A stretch of DNA of 64,000 nucleotides, from positions 103,803 to 167,802 of the forward strand of contig NZ_JAEKMI010000009.1 in assembly GCF_020217485.1 (NCBI RefSeq), written 5' to 3'. Within the stretch, counting starts at the first letter, position 1; each line of letters starts with the position of its first letter. The notes under the pieces were generated by a model, which ran no database searches, was not told the origin of the DNA, and saw nothing but the letters and a program-made list of their open reading frames with translations. Of this stretch, positions 46,783-57,303 are shown piece by piece. The position numbers and the translations under genes are program-made. This DNA comes from Mycobacterium sp. WUMAC-067 (GTDB lineage Bacteria; Actinomycetota; Actinomycetes; Mycobacteriales; Mycobacteriaceae).

Positions 46783-47651
46783 CGGCCATCACGCCGGACC
46801 CGGCGGCGGTCCGGCCCGAACTCAGCGGCGAGCCCGAGCACGGGCCGCTGCCCGGGCGGGGCCGCGGCACCACCGCCCTGCGGGTCGGGGCGGCCACCGT
46901 GTGGTTGTCCGTGATCGTGTTGCTGCCGCTGGCGGCGATCGTCTGGCAGTCCGCCGGCGGCGGCTGGCACGCGTTCTGGCTCGCGGTCACCTCGAACGCC
47001 GCCTTGGAGTCGTTTCGGGTCACCCTGACGATCTCGGCCGGGGTGACTGTGCTCAACCTGATTTTTGGCCTGGTGATCGCGTGGGTGCTGGTGCGCGACG
47101 ACTTCGTCGGGAAGCGGCTCGTCGACGCGATCATCGACCTGCCGTTCGCGCTGCCCACCATCGTCGCCAGCCTGGTCATGCTGGCCTTGTACGGCAACAA
47201 CAGCCCGGTGGGTCTGCACCTGCAGCACACCGCGTGGGGCGTGGTGGTGGCGTTGGCCTTCGTCACGCTGCCGTTCGTGGTCCGCGCGGTCCAGCCGGTG
47301 CTGCTGGAGTTGGACCGTGACGCCGAGGAGGCGGCCGCGTCGCTGGGCGCCAGCGGCCCGAAGATCTTCACCTCGGTGGTGCTGCCGGCGCTGCTGCCCG
47401 CGCTGTTATCGGGCGCGGGCCTGGCGTTCTCACGCGCCATCGGAGAGTTCGGGTCGGTGGTGCTGATCGGCGGCGCGGTGCCGGGCAAGACCGAAGTGTC
47501 ATCGCAGTGGATACGGACCCTTATCGAGAACGACGACCGCACCGGCGCGGCCGCGATATCCGTTGTGCTGTTGGCGATTTCGTTCGTGGTCCTGCTCGTC
47601 CTGCGGGTCGTGGGCGGGCGCGCGGCCAAACGCGAGGAGCTCGCCGGATGA
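46779..47651 (+). CDS. cysT: Sulfate ABC transporter permease CysT
   Basis: 290 residues from ATG 46779, overlapping subI by 4 bases. After a polar N-terminus it has six TM helices (first: VWLSVIVLLPLAAIVW) and the EAA loop ELDRDAEEAAASLGASGPKIF that docks on CysA. With CysW it forms the membrane pore for sulfate. cysW starts within its stop codon, so the block is one translationally coupled operon. Confidence 0.94.
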   Translation: MTAITPDPAAVRPELSGEPEHGPLPGRGRGTTALRVGAATVWLSVIVLLPLAAIVWQSAGGGWHAFWLAVTSNAALESFRVTLTISAGVTVLNLIFGLVIAWVLVRDDFVGKRLVDAIIDLPFALPTIVASLVMLALYGNNSPVGLHLQHTAWGVVVALAFVTLPFVVRAVQPVLLELDRDAEEAAASLGASGPKIFTSVVLPALLPALLSGAGLAFSRAIGEFGSVVLIGGAVPGKTEVSSQWIRTLIENDDRTGAAAISVVLLAISFVVLLVLRVVGGRAAKREELAG

Positions 47652-48466
47652 CGTCGTCGGCGGGAGTCCGCTATTCCCTGCGATTCGTGGCGCTCGGATA
47701 CATCTTCGTGTTGCTGGTCGTGCCGGTGTCGTTAATCCTGTGGAGGACATTTCGACCCGGATTCGGCCAGTTCTACGCCTGGGTCAGCACCCCCGCGGCG
47801 ATATCGGCGCTGAACTTGACCCTGCTGGTGGTGGCCATCGTGGTGCCGCTCAACGTGGTTTTCGGCATTCCGACGGCATTGGTGCTCGCGCGCAACAGGT
47901 TTCGCGGTAAGGGCGTGCTCCAGGCGATCATCGACCTGCCGTTCGCGGTTTCGCCCGTCATCGTGGGTGTGGCGTTGATCGTGTTGTGGGGCTCGGCCGG
48001 CGCGTTGGGGTTCGTCGAAAAGGATCTCGGGTTCAAGGTCATCTTCGGTCTGCCGGGCATCGTGCTCGCCAGCATCTTCGTCACCCTGCCGTTCGTCGTG
48101 CGTGAGGTGGAGCCGGTGCTGCACGAGCTGGGCACCGACCAGGAGGAGGCGGCCGCGACGCTGGGTTCGGGCTGGTGGCAGACGTTTTGGCGGATCACGC
48201 TGCCCTCCATCCGGTGGGGCCTGACCTACGGCATCGTGTTGACAATCGCACGTACCCTGGGGGAATACGGTGCGGTGCTCATCGTGTCGTCGAACCTGCC
48301 GGGGAAGTCGCAAACGCTGACATTGCTTGTTTCGGACCGATACAACCGGGGCGTCGAGTACGGCGCCTATGCGCTGTCGACCTTGCTGATGGGTGTTGCG
48401 GTGCTGGTGCTGATTTTCCAGGTGGTTCTCGACGCCCGCCGCGCCCGAGCGGCGAAGCAGGCCTGA
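47648..48466 (+). CDS. cysW: Sulfate ABC transporter permease CysW
   Basis: 272 residues from ATG 47648, overlapping cysT by 4 bases (ATGA). Six TM helices, starting [20 protein letters not shown], and an EAA loop [21 protein letters not shown]. Second membrane subunit of the sulfate importer. It is followed after 13 bases by cysA, which has its own strong ribosome site. Confidence 0.94.
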   Translation: MTSSAGVRYSLRFVALGYIFVLLVVPVSLILWRTFRPGFGQFYAWVSTPAAISALNLTLLVVAIVVPLNVVFGIPTALVLARNRFRGKGVLQAIIDLPFAVSPVIVGVALIVLWGSAGALGFVEKDLGFKVIFGLPGIVLASIFVTLPFVVREVEPVLHELGTDQEEAAATLGSGWWQTFWRITLPSIRWGLTYGIVLTIARTLGEYGAVLIVSSNLPGKSQTLTLLVSDRYNRGVEYGAYALSTLLMGVAVLVLIFQVVLDARRARAAKQA

Positions 48467-48479
48467 CGAGGAGGATGAC

Positions 48480-49568
48480 GTGACAGACACCCGTGCCGGC
48501 CGGGATGACCTCGCCATCATCGTGCGCGACGCCTACAAGCACTATGGCGATTTCGTCGCGTTGGACCACGTCGACTTCGTCGTGCCGACCGGGTCGCTGA
48601 CGGCGTTGTTGGGTCCCAGCGGTTCGGGTAAATCGACCCTGCTGCGTGCCATCGCCGGTCTCGACCAACCCGACAGCGGAACCGTCACGATCTACGGTCG
48701 CGACGTGACGCGGGTGCCACCGCAGCGCCGCGGCATCGGGTTCGTCTTTCAGCACTACGCGGCGTTCAAGCATCTGACGGTCCGCGACAACGTGGCCTAC
48801 GGGCTCAAGGTTCGCAAGCGGCCCAAAGCCGAGATCAAGGCCAAGGTCGACAACCTGCTTGAAGTGGTGGGGCTCAGCGGTTTTCAGAACCGCTATCCCA
48901 ATCAGCTCTCGGGTGGTCAGCGACAGCGGATGGCGCTGGCGCGGGCGCTGGCGGTCGACCCGCAAGTGCTGCTGCTCGACGAGCCGTTCGGTGCGCTGGA
49001 CGCCAAGGTGCGTGAGGATTTGCGGGCGTGGTTGCGCCGCCTGCACGACGAGGTGCACGTGACCACGGTGCTGGTCACCCACGATCAGGCCGAGGCATTG
49101 GATGTCGCCGATCGGATCGCGGTGCTCAATCACGGCCGTATCGAGCAGATCGGATCCCCGACCGACGTCTATGACGCGCCGGCAAACGCGTTCGTGATGT
49201 CGTTCCTCGGCGCGGTGTCCACGCTGAACGGTGCCCTGGTACGGCCGCACGACATCCGGGTGGGTCGCAACCCCGAGATGGCGATCGCCGGCGGGGACGG
49301 CACCGCGGAGTCCATCGGGGTGGTGCGGGCCACCGTGGACCGGGTGGTCGCGTTGGGTTTCGAGGTGCGGGTCGAGTTGACCAGCGCCGCCACCGGCGGC
49401 TTCTTCACGGCGCAGATCACCCGCGGCGACGCCGAGGCCCTGGCATTGCGCGACGGCGACACCGTCTACGTGCGTGCCACCCGGGTCCCGCCGATCGCCC
49501 CCGCCGCGGCGGACCCCAGCCGCACCGATGAGGCCGACGAGGATGAGAACACGCTGACGTCCGCGTGA
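48480..49568 (+). CDS. cysA: Sulfate ABC transporter ATP-binding protein CysA
   Basis: 362 residues from GTG 48480 with GAGGAGGA upstream. Walker A is GPSGSGKST, the signature is [15 protein letters not shown], Walker B is [12 protein letters not shown] and the switch His lies in [10 protein letters not shown]. The C-terminal part (about 240-345) is a TOBE-like regulatory domain. It powers sulfate import through CysT/CysW. The last 20 residues are acidic and low in complexity. The gene converges with cysH, with 4 bases between stops. Confidence 0.95.
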   Translation: MTDTRAGRDDLAIIVRDAYKHYGDFVALDHVDFVVPTGSLTALLGPSGSGKSTLLRAIAGLDQPDSGTVTIYGRDVTRVPPQRRGIGFVFQHYAAFKHLTVRDNVAYGLKVRKRPKAEIKAKVDNLLEVVGLSGFQNRYPNQLSGGQRQRMALARALAVDPQVLLLDEPFGALDAKVREDLRAWLRRLHDEVHVTTVLVTHDQAEALDVADRIAVLNHGRIEQIGSPTDVYDAPANAFVMSFLGAVSTLNGALVRPHDIRVGRNPEMAIAGGDGTAESIGVVRATVDRVVALGFEVRVELTSAATGGFFTAQITRGDAEALALRDGDTVYVRATRVPPIAPAAADPSRTDEADEDENTLTSA

Positions 49569-49572
49569 TCTC

Positions 49573-50316
49573 TCACGAGGCGTGCAACCCGCATTCCGTC
49601 TTGGACAGCCCCTGCCAGCGCCCGCTGCGCGGGTCGGCGCCCGCCAGCGGCTTGGCCGTGCACGGGGCGCAACCGATCGACGAATAGCCTTCGTACATAA
49701 GCGGATTGACCAGCACGCTGTGCTCGTCGATGTAATTCTGCACGTCCTCGTCGGACCAGGCCGCCATCGGGTTGACCTTCACCAGCTTGAAGCCCTCGTC
49801 GAAACCGACCACTGGGGCGTTGGCGCGCGCGGCGGTTTCGCCCCGCCGCAGCCCGGTCACCCACGCCGAGTATCCCCGCAGCGTCTTGCCGAGCGGAGCG
49901 ACCTTGCGCAGCCGGCAGCATTCACCGGGATCACGCGCGAACAGGTCCTTGCCCAGGAGTTTGTCCTGCTCTTCGACGGTCTGCTCGGGAGTGACGTTGA
50001 GCACCCGGATGTCGTAAACGGACTCGATGGCGTCCCGCGTGCCGATGGTCTCCACGAAGTGGTAGCCGGTGTCCAAGAACACCACAGGCACACCCGGGCG
50101 CACCTTGGCGGCGAGATCGATCAACACGGCCTCTTGCATGCTGGAGGCCACGACGTAGTTGCAGGTCGCCCATCCGCGCGGCCCGTTGATGCCGCCGAAC
50201 GTCTCGTCGGTCCAACGCAATACGTCGCTGGCGCTGGCGCCCTCGAGCTCGGCCGCGCCCCGGGCAGCGAGCTCGCGCAGCTCGGCCTCGGAATGTCTGG
50301 TTGTTCGTTCGCTCAT
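49573..50316 (-). CDS. cysH: Adenosine 5'-phosphosulfate (APS) reductase
   Basis: 247 residues from ATG 50316. The iron-sulfur cysteines of the APS-type enzyme are present as GECCRLRK and GCAPCT, together with the catalytic KTECGLH at the C-terminus, so this is a [4Fe-4S] APS reductase and not a PAPS reductase. It reduces APS to sulfite using thioredoxin. Its start overlaps the stop of sirA (ATGA), placing sulfite production and consumption in one coupled operon. Confidence 0.95.
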   Translation of the reverse strand: MSERTTRHSEAELRELAARGAAELEGASASDVLRWTDETFGGINGPRGWATCNYVVASSMQEAVLIDLAAKVRPGVPVVFLDTGYHFVETIGTRDAIESVYDIRVLNVTPEQTVEEQDKLLGKDLFARDPGECCRLRKVAPLGKTLRGYSAWVTGLRRGETAARANAPVVGFDEGFKLVKVNPMAAWSDEDVQNYIDEHSVLVNPLMYEGYSSIGCAPCTAKPLAGADPRSGRWQGLSKTECGLHAS

Positions 50317-51980
50317 CGCAAATCGTCCTCGTCTGCCCTCATGGCCCACTGTGCGAAACGTTCACCCTCGCCGCGATATTTCAGGAAGTTGCGCGCGACC
50401 CGCTCGATGTAGTCGCCGAGCTCGTCGCTGGTGACCTTGTGCTGACGCAGTTTTCGGCCAAAGCCGCTGTCTTGGCCCAGGCTGCCGCCCAGGTGTACCT
50501 GGAAACCCTCGACTGAGCCGCCTTCGCCGTCGTCGACCATCTGGCCTTTCAACCCGATGTCGGCGACCTGAATGCGCGCGCACGAATTGGGGCAGCCGTT
50601 GATGTTGACGGTGATCGGAACATCGAGTTGCAGGTTGATGTCCGCGAGCCGGCTCTCCAGCTCGGGCACCAAAGACTGCGCCTTGACCCGGGTTTCGGCG
50701 AACGACAACTTGCAGAACTCAATCCCCGTGCACGCCATCACGTTCCGGCGCCACTGTGACGGCTGTGACTGCAGGCCGAGCGACTCGAGGCCGGCGATCA
50801 GCTCGTCGAGCTTGTCGTCGGGTACGTCGAGGATCACCAGCTTCTGGTAGGGGGTCAGCCGGATCCGGTCGGAGCCGACCCGCTCGGTGAGGTCGGCCAC
50901 AGCGGTCAGGATCGTCCCCGACACCCGTCCCGCGATCGAGGCGACGCCCACCGCGTTGAGCCCGTTCTTGAGCCGTTGCACGCCGACGTGGTCGATCGGA
51001 TGCGGGACCGGCTCGGGGGCCGGGCCGTCGATGAGTGGACGCTTGAGGTACTCGGTTTCCAGCACCTCGCGGAACTTTTCGACGCCCCAGTCCTTGATCA
51101 GGAACTTCAGCCGCGCCTTGGAGCGCAGCCGCCGGTAGCCGTAATCGCGGAAGATCGAGGTCACCGCGTGCCACACCTCGGGCACTTCCTCGAGCGGCAC
51201 CCAGGCGCCGACGCGCTGGGCCAGCATCGGGTTGGTCGACAACCCCCCGCCGACCCATAGGTCCAGGCCGGGGCCGTGCTCGGGGTGGTTGACACCGATG
51301 AACGCGATGTCATTGACCTCGTGCACCACGTCTTGCAGGCCCGAGATGGCGGTCTTGTACTTGCGCGGCAGGTCGGCGAACTCGGGCTGGCCGATGTACC
51401 GGCGCGCGATCTCGTCGATCGCCCAGCTCGGGTCGAGCACCTCGTCGAGCGACTCACCGGCCAGCGGTGAGCCCAAGATCACACGGGGGCAGTCGCCGCA
51501 CGCCTCGGCGGTCTGCAATCCGACCTCGGTCAGCCGCCGCCAGATCTCGGGGACGTTCTCCACCTCGATCCAGTGGTACTGGATGTTTTCCCGGTCGGTG
51601 ATGTCGGCGGTGTCGCGGCCGAATTCGGTGGAAATCTGGCCTACGGTGCGCAATGCGGCCGCGGACAGCGCGCCGCCGTCGCAGCGCACCCGCATCATGA
51701 AGTACCTGGCTTCGAGCAACTCGGCATTGTCGTCGCCGGTGAAGGAGCCGTCGTAGCCCTGCTCACGCTGGGTGTAGAGGCCCCACCAGCGGAAGCGCCC
51801 ACGCAGGTCGCTCTTGTCGATGCTGTCGAAGCCGTTCTTGGCGTAGATGGTCTCGATGCGCTCGCGCACGTCCAGGGGGGCGCCGGCCTGCTTCATCTCT
51901 TCGTTCGGGTTCAGCGGCTCACGATTCCCCAGTGCCCATTGGCCCTCGTTACGGGCCTTCGCGGGTCGGGCGGTGGTCAT
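50313..51980 (-). CDS. sirA: Ferredoxin-dependent sulfite reductase
   Basis: 555 residues; ATG 51980 has AAGGAG 8 bases upstream. Siroheme/[4Fe-4S] ligands are seen in ACTGIEFCKLSF and GCPNSCARIQ. The family-typical Tyr-Cys pair (YTQREQGYDGS and AEACGDCPR) suggests the covalent Tyr-Cys link known for the M. tuberculosis enzyme. It reduces sulfite to sulfide for cysteine synthesis. First gene of the sirA-cysH operon, which is preceded by a cysteine-rich leader peptide. Confidence 0.94.
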   Translation of the reverse strand: MTTARPAKARNEGQWALGNREPLNPNEEMKQAGAPLDVRERIETIYAKNGFDSIDKSDLRGRFRWWGLYTQREQGYDGSFTGDDNAELLEARYFMMRVRCDGGALSAAALRTVGQISTEFGRDTADITDRENIQYHWIEVENVPEIWRRLTEVGLQTAEACGDCPRVILGSPLAGESLDEVLDPSWAIDEIARRYIGQPEFADLPRKYKTAISGLQDVVHEVNDIAFIGVNHPEHGPGLDLWVGGGLSTNPMLAQRVGAWVPLEEVPEVWHAVTSIFRDYGYRRLRSKARLKFLIKDWGVEKFREVLETEYLKRPLIDGPAPEPVPHPIDHVGVQRLKNGLNAVGVASIAGRVSGTILTAVADLTERVGSDRIRLTPYQKLVILDVPDDKLDELIAGLESLGLQSQPSQWRRNVMACTGIEFCKLSFAETRVKAQSLVPELESRLADINLQLDVPITVNINGCPNSCARIQVADIGLKGQMVDDGEGGSVEGFQVHLGGSLGQDSGFGRKLRQHKVTSDELGDYIERVARNFLKYRGEGERFAQWAMRADEDDLR

Positions 51981-51987
51981 CGGAAGT

Positions 51988-52069
51988 TCTCCTTCAAAAA
52001 GATCGCCAGCGCGGCCAGCACAGTTCAGCGGTACTTATGGGCGGCACGAAACCGTCGGCCTGCTGGAGA
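51988..52069 (-). promoter_or_regulatory. Possible ribosome-site-masking pairing upstream of sirA
   Basis: On the minus strand TCTCC (52069-52065) is complementary to GGAGA (51992-51988), which is part of the sirA ribosome site. Five base pairs alone are weak; it is noted because the leader peptide predicts a structure in this stretch. Confidence 0.3.
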
Positions 52070-52092
52070 CACAGTGGGCTGGGTCTACCAAG

Positions 52093-52185
52093 TCAAGGCA
52101 GACAGATACAGCTGCAAACGCGCTTGAGATCGATGTGCCGTCGCGCCACGAGCACAATGTGCGGGCTGGGCTGGGCGACAGTCAC
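52093..52185 (-). CDS. Cysteine-rich leader peptide of the sirA-cysH operon
   Basis: 30 codons from GTG 52185 to TGA ending at 52093. The C-terminal end reads RVCSCICLP, three Cys in five residues, and the N-terminus is MTVAQPSPHIVLVARR. The start codon lies 6 bases after CACAAT, so the message is predicted to be leaderless, as for the Cys-responsive leader ORFs known upstream of cysteine genes in M. smegmatis. The stop is 112 bases from sirA, nearly the same distance as in the subI operon (115). A second in-frame GTG (52149) would give an 18-residue form. Confidence 0.72.
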   Translation of the reverse strand: MTVAQPSPHIVLVARRHIDLKRVCSCICLP

Positions 52186-52191
52186 GCCACC

Positions 52192-52197
52192 ATTGTG
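52192..52197 (-). promoter_or_regulatory. -10 hexamer of the leaderless sirA-operon promoter
   Basis: CACAAT (minus strand) resembles TANNNT with one mismatch and lies 6 bases before GTG 52185. No -35 with proper spacing is evident; TTGACC is about 28 bases further upstream, too far to pair with it. Confidence 0.45.
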
Positions 52198-52426
52198 CCA
52201 TGGATGCCGAGGGGCCGCGCGAGCAGGTCAAATCTGGGCTCACGATGATTAAAAGTCCCGGCCAAGCCGGGGGTGGTGGAGCCGCATGGCAACGCCGAGC
52301 GGGTACTCAGCGCGGAACAGCGGCCAGAATTTCGCCGCGATGGCACGTTCGGCACGGGTGCTCAGCGTCAGGCGTCGGCGGCATCGAGGGCCCCGGGGCC
52401 ACCCGTCTGCCGTGGGATCATTTGGC

Positions 52427-53599
52427 ATGGCCATTCGTGAGCAGCCGGTCGACCTGCCCGACGTGCGGGCGGTCGCCGGGCGCCCGTTTGGCATCTACGT
52501 GCATGTCCCGTTCTGCGTAACACGTTGCGGCTACTGCGATTTCAACACCTACACCCCGGCCGAGCTGGGGGGTGTCAATCCCGATGCCTGGCTGGGCGCG
52601 CTGCGGACGGAACTCGAATTGGCGGCCGCGCGGCTGCAAGCGCCGCCGGTGAACACCGTGTTCGTCGGTGGGGGGACGCCCTCGCTGCTGGGCGGTGCGC
52701 GCCTGGTGACGCTGCTGGACATGGTGCGCGAGCACTTTCCGCTGGCGACAGATGCCGAGGTCACCACCGAGGCCAACCCGGAGTCGGCGTGGCCGGACCT
52801 CTTCGACGCCATCCGAGCGGCCGGCTACACCCGGGTGTCGCTGGGGATGCAATCGGTGGCGCCACGGGTGCTGGGTGTCCTCGACCGCATTCACACGCCG
52901 AACCGATCGGCGGCCGCCGCCCGCGAGGCGCTGGCCGCGGGATTCGAACACGTCAGCCTCGATTTGATCTATGGAACTCCGGGGGAGTCCGACGACGACC
53001 TGCTGCGGTCGGTCGACACGGCCATCGACACCGGCGTCGATCACGTCTCGGCCTATGCATTGGTGGTCGAGGAAGGCACCGCCCTGGCCCGGCGAGTGCG
53101 GCGCGGTGAGCTGGCGGCGCCCGACGACGACGTGCTGGCCCACCGCTACGAATTGGTCGACGCGCGACTGTCCGAGGCGGGGATGTCTTGGTACGAGGTT
53201 TCCAACTGGTCGCGGCCGGGTGGTGAATGCCGGCACAACCTGGGCTACTGGGATGGCGGGCAGTGGTGGGGCGCGGGACCCGGTGCGCACGGCTACGTCG
53301 GCACCACGCGCTGGTGGAATGTCAAGCATCCCAACGCGTATGCCGAAAGGTTGTCGGCGAACGCGCTGCCGGTCGCGGGATTCGAGGAACTCGGCGCCGA
53401 CACGTTGCACACCGAAGACGTGCTGTTGAAAGTCCGTCTACGCCAAGGCCTTCCGGTTGAAGTGTTGAGTTCCGAAGAGCGTGAACGCGCCGAGGCTGTC
53501 GTTGCCGACGGGTTGCTGGTGCCGGCCGGGGACAGGCTCGTCCTCACCGATCGGGGGCGGCTGTTGGCAGACGCCGTCGTGCGGACGCTATTGGGGTAG
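52427..53599 (+). CDS. hemW: Radical SAM heme chaperone HemW (formerly HemN-like)
   Basis: 390 residues from ATG 52427; upstream in-frame sequence is Arg-rich and unconserved. The radical SAM cluster motif is CVTRCGYC, followed by GGGTPSLL and the HemW-type SLGMQS and YALVVEEGTALARRV segments. Proteins of this class insert or hand over heme rather than oxidise coproporphyrinogen, which needs extra N-terminal residues absent here. In M. tuberculosis rpfD and Rv2390c lie between hemW and the sulfite reductase gene; here they are absent and hemW directly follows the leader region. Confidence 0.9.
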   Translation: MAIREQPVDLPDVRAVAGRPFGIYVHVPFCVTRCGYCDFNTYTPAELGGVNPDAWLGALRTELELAAARLQAPPVNTVFVGGGTPSLLGGARLVTLLDMVREHFPLATDAEVTTEANPESAWPDLFDAIRAAGYTRVSLGMQSVAPRVLGVLDRIHTPNRSAAAAREALAAGFEHVSLDLIYGTPGESDDDLLRSVDTAIDTGVDHVSAYALVVEEGTALARRVRRGELAAPDDDVLAHRYELVDARLSEAGMSWYEVSNWSRPGGECRHNLGYWDGGQWWGAGPGAHGYVGTTRWWNVKHPNAYAERLSANALPVAGFEELGADTLHTEDVLLKVRLRQGLPVEVLSSEERERAEAVVADGLLVPAGDRLVLTDRGRLLADAVVRTLLG

Positions 53600-53616
53600 C
53601 GGCCCGGCCGACGCGA

Positions 53617-54828
53617 TCAGACCCCGAACCACTGCTCGAAGACCCGGGCGATCTCGATGTAGAGCGGGATTCCGACGGTGACGTTGTAGGAGAACGTCAG
53701 ACCCAGTGAGGCGGCCAACGGCAACGTCGGGCTCGCCTCGGGGATGGCGAGGCGCTGCACCGCCGGGACCGCGATGTAGGACGCCGCGCCGCACAGGACC
53801 GCGAACAGCACATAGGTACCCGTCTTGAAGTCGGTGTGGGTCAGCGAGGCGTAGCTGCAGGCGACGAAGATGCCCAGTGTCGCAAAGATATTCGGCGCCA
53901 CGAGACCGAAGACGATGAATCCGGGGCCCGCCGTGCGCAGGTCTTTCAGTTTGCGCGACGCGGTCATGCCCATCTCGAGCAGGAACAGGCACAGCACGCC
54001 CTGGAACGCCAGCACGAAGAACTTGTCGTCGTCGGCGACGACCTTCTGGCCCTGCAGCCCGCTGACCAGACCGATGATGATGCCGCCCATCAGCAGGACC
54101 AGCCCCGGATTGAGGAACACTTCCTGAAACAGCTCGCGGGACAAGATCGGCATCCGCTTGGTCTTGATGCCGACCGGGCTCTGCTCGGGCTCCCAATCCT
54201 CCAGCTGGTGCTCGAGGCCCGCTTCCTGCGTCTCGAGGCTCTGGCCCAGCTGGGGTCGCGCGGCGCTGCCGGGACCGACCCCGACCTTGACGGGCGGTGT
54301 GTAGCCGGGCTCGTCGGGCATGTACCCGGCGGAGTCCATGCCTCGGTGGCGCAGTCGGGCCACGAAGTACAGCGCGACCAGGCAGCCCGGAATCTCCATC
54401 ACGGCGAGCATCACCGGCATGTAAGCGTTGAAGGCGATGTTCACGGCGGCCAGCACGGCCACACAGGTGGCGAAGGTCCCGGCCGAGTCCGACCCGTAAT
54501 ACCCCGCGATCGTCGCGCGGTCGACCTTCCGAAGTGATCGCAGGCGGCCGAGCCCCACGTAGGCCAAACCGCCGATGGCACAGTTCAATACGAAGCCCAG
54601 GACCATGAATCCGACGATGGCGCCGACGCTGGAGGCGCTGATCTTCGCGAGCTCTTCGCCGCCGTGCCATCCGATGGCCAGCAGCAGGTACATGGTCAAC
54701 CCCTGATAGATGACGTACGGGAATTCGAAGCGCACCTTCAGGATCGGGATCAGAAAGCCGAAGTAGAAGAACAGCAGGAGCGGTTTGAACAGGTTGTGGG
54801 TGAAGTTGTGCCAAAACTCGTGCAGCAT
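53617..54828 (-). CDS. SbtA-family sodium-dependent bicarbonate transporter-like permease
   Basis: 403 residues; ATG 54828 with GGAGG upstream. About ten TM helices in two halves with a charged cytosolic loop (about 160-230, GSAARPQLGQSLETQEAGLE) between them, the layout of SbtA. YYGSDSAGTFATCVA and its counterpart AAVPAVQRLAIPEASPT-like segment in the second half carry the small-residue ion-site motifs. Family members take up bicarbonate with sodium in cyanobacteria; the mycobacterial substrate (Rv2387 homologue) is not proven. No PII-like SbtB gene is adjacent. Converges with hemW. Confidence 0.82.
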   Translation of the reverse strand: MLHEFWHNFTHNLFKPLLLFFYFGFLIPILKVRFEFPYVIYQGLTMYLLLAIGWHGGEELAKISASSVGAIVGFMVLGFVLNCAIGGLAYVGLGRLRSLRKVDRATIAGYYGSDSAGTFATCVAVLAAVNIAFNAYMPVMLAVMEIPGCLVALYFVARLRHRGMDSAGYMPDEPGYTPPVKVGVGPGSAARPQLGQSLETQEAGLEHQLEDWEPEQSPVGIKTKRMPILSRELFQEVFLNPGLVLLMGGIIIGLVSGLQGQKVVADDDKFFVLAFQGVLCLFLLEMGMTASRKLKDLRTAGPGFIVFGLVAPNIFATLGIFVACSYASLTHTDFKTGTYVLFAVLCGAASYIAVPAVQRLAIPEASPTLPLAASLGLTFSYNVTVGIPLYIEIARVFEQWFGV

Positions 54829-55106
54829 CGATGCCTCCGTTGAGTAGACCCGTGATCAGGGGAAGCACCGTCCGCAACGCGGGGCAACCACGAAACATCC
54901 CGACGACCGCCAAAAACTTATCCCCGAGGCCGCGGGCCTGCCACTCGAAAGCTCAGCGGGAACCGCGGGCCCGCCAGACGGGGCCGCACCGAAAACACGC
55001 TGCTCAGAGCGGTTTTGGGGACGCCACACCTTCCGCGCGCCGGCGTCCCATCTACCGTGAGATTGGTGTGAAAGTGCTGTGCGTTTACTGTGCAGTCAAA
55101 TTGGGG
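54829..55106. other. Intergenic stretch between the permease and the small ORF
   Basis: No convincing gene. It contains the permease promoter and a hairpin at 54989-55018 that could end the small minus-strand gene. Confidence 0.4.
54989..55018 (-). terminator. Hairpin downstream of the 70-residue gene
   Basis: On the minus strand CCAAAAC and GTTTTCGG flank a CGCT...AGCG inner stem with a short loop, giving a compact hairpin about 90 bases after the stop of the small gene. No U-tract. Confidence 0.35.
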
Positions 55107-55319
55107 TCAGCCGGTCGACGACTTGAGCGAGGGTCTGATCGCGGCGCCCTTTTTCCGGTGGGTCACCGACGCCCAGGCCGATGGCGAGTAGTGCGTCGTG
55201 ATTTCTTCGAAGCCGTCGACGCGGGAAACCGAGAGCACACCGGTCTGTTGGTTGATTTCGAGTTCGTCGCCTTCGCTTGCCTGGACTTCCTCGCCGCTGA
55301 AGAGGCGAATGCTGAACAC
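55107..55319 (-). CDS. Small uncharacterised protein
   Basis: 70 residues from GTG 55319, which has GGAGG six bases upstream; a longer form reaching 55376 would translate a repeated ribosome-site sequence and is unlikely. The sequence FSIRLFSGEEVQASEGDEL, then LSVSRVDGFEEITTHYSPSAW, looks like a small beta-rich protein with ordinary codon use. No signal peptide, TM helix or cysteine. I do not recognise a family. It stands alone between the permease and mbtI; a 12-bp tandem repeat lies just upstream. Confidence 0.6.
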   Translation of the reverse strand: MFSIRLFSGEEVQASEGDELEINQQTGVLSVSRVDGFEEITTHYSPSAWASVTHRKKGAAIRPSLKSSTG

Positions 55320-55327
55320 GTTGTTCC

Positions 55328-55351
55328 TCCAATCCAGCCTCCAATCCAGCC
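55328..55351. repeat. 12-bp tandem duplication at the small-gene ribosome site
   Basis: TCCAATCCAGCC occurs twice in a row (55328-55339, 55340-55351). On the minus strand this repeats the GGATTGGA sequence that carries the GGAGG ribosome site of the 70-residue gene. Confidence 0.6.
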
Positions 55352-55649
55352 AAGTCAGGCGGACGGGCAGCGGCACTAGGACGAGTCTCGCGGCCAGAGC
55401 CGTGTGTTGCGCGACAACGACGTAAACGGTGGGGAAACGTTCGAAGTGGCGAGCCTCACAACTGGTCGGCGGGGCCCGGCTCGGAAGTCGGCGCCACCGT
55501 CGCCTAGCTGCGCGAACGGAGCGGCCACGGCGACGGCTCGACGCATTCCCGCGGGTAGTCTCGGGCCGGACGGGGCTTCAACTCCGAGAGAGTTTTAGCC
55601 GAACGCGCCCATCCGGGGCAACTCGATGGGATCGGTTGCGCACAGCTAC

Positions 55650-57027
<1,378 letters not shown>

Positions 57028-57267
57028 GCGAGGAATTCGACGAGCCCAAGCGGCGTTTACCTCGAGCGCGAGAACGCGAAGGACCGAGTAGATCAACGCC
57101 AGCAAAGTGCTTCAAACGAAAGGAACGCTGACACCGAGTGGGCCCTGAATACGGTTATGCACAGTTCAGTGGGTAATTCCCGCCCCGTGGCCCACCAAAT
57201 CTCAATGTCCACTAAAGGGTTGACAGCGAATATCCGTCATTCTCAAGTTTTTTCGCGGTGTTGCGTT

Positions 57268-57298
57268 TAACATCTGTCCCAACTTCAACGGGATGGAG
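57268..57298 (+). promoter_or_regulatory. Promoter and ribosome site of the 38-residue secreted peptide
   Basis: TAACAT (57268-57273) is a good TANNNT -10, and GGATGGAG (57291-57298) is a ribosome site 5 bases before GTG 57304. The surrounding 80 bases are AT-richer than the neighbours. Confidence 0.45.
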
Positions 57299-57303
57299 TA
57301 TTC

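Noticed and set aside
52249..52494. 81-codon minus-strand frame upstream of hemW
   Set aside because: The C-terminal half looks protein-like but it overlaps the hemW N-terminus and lacks a start signal; could be a remnant, not enough to call.
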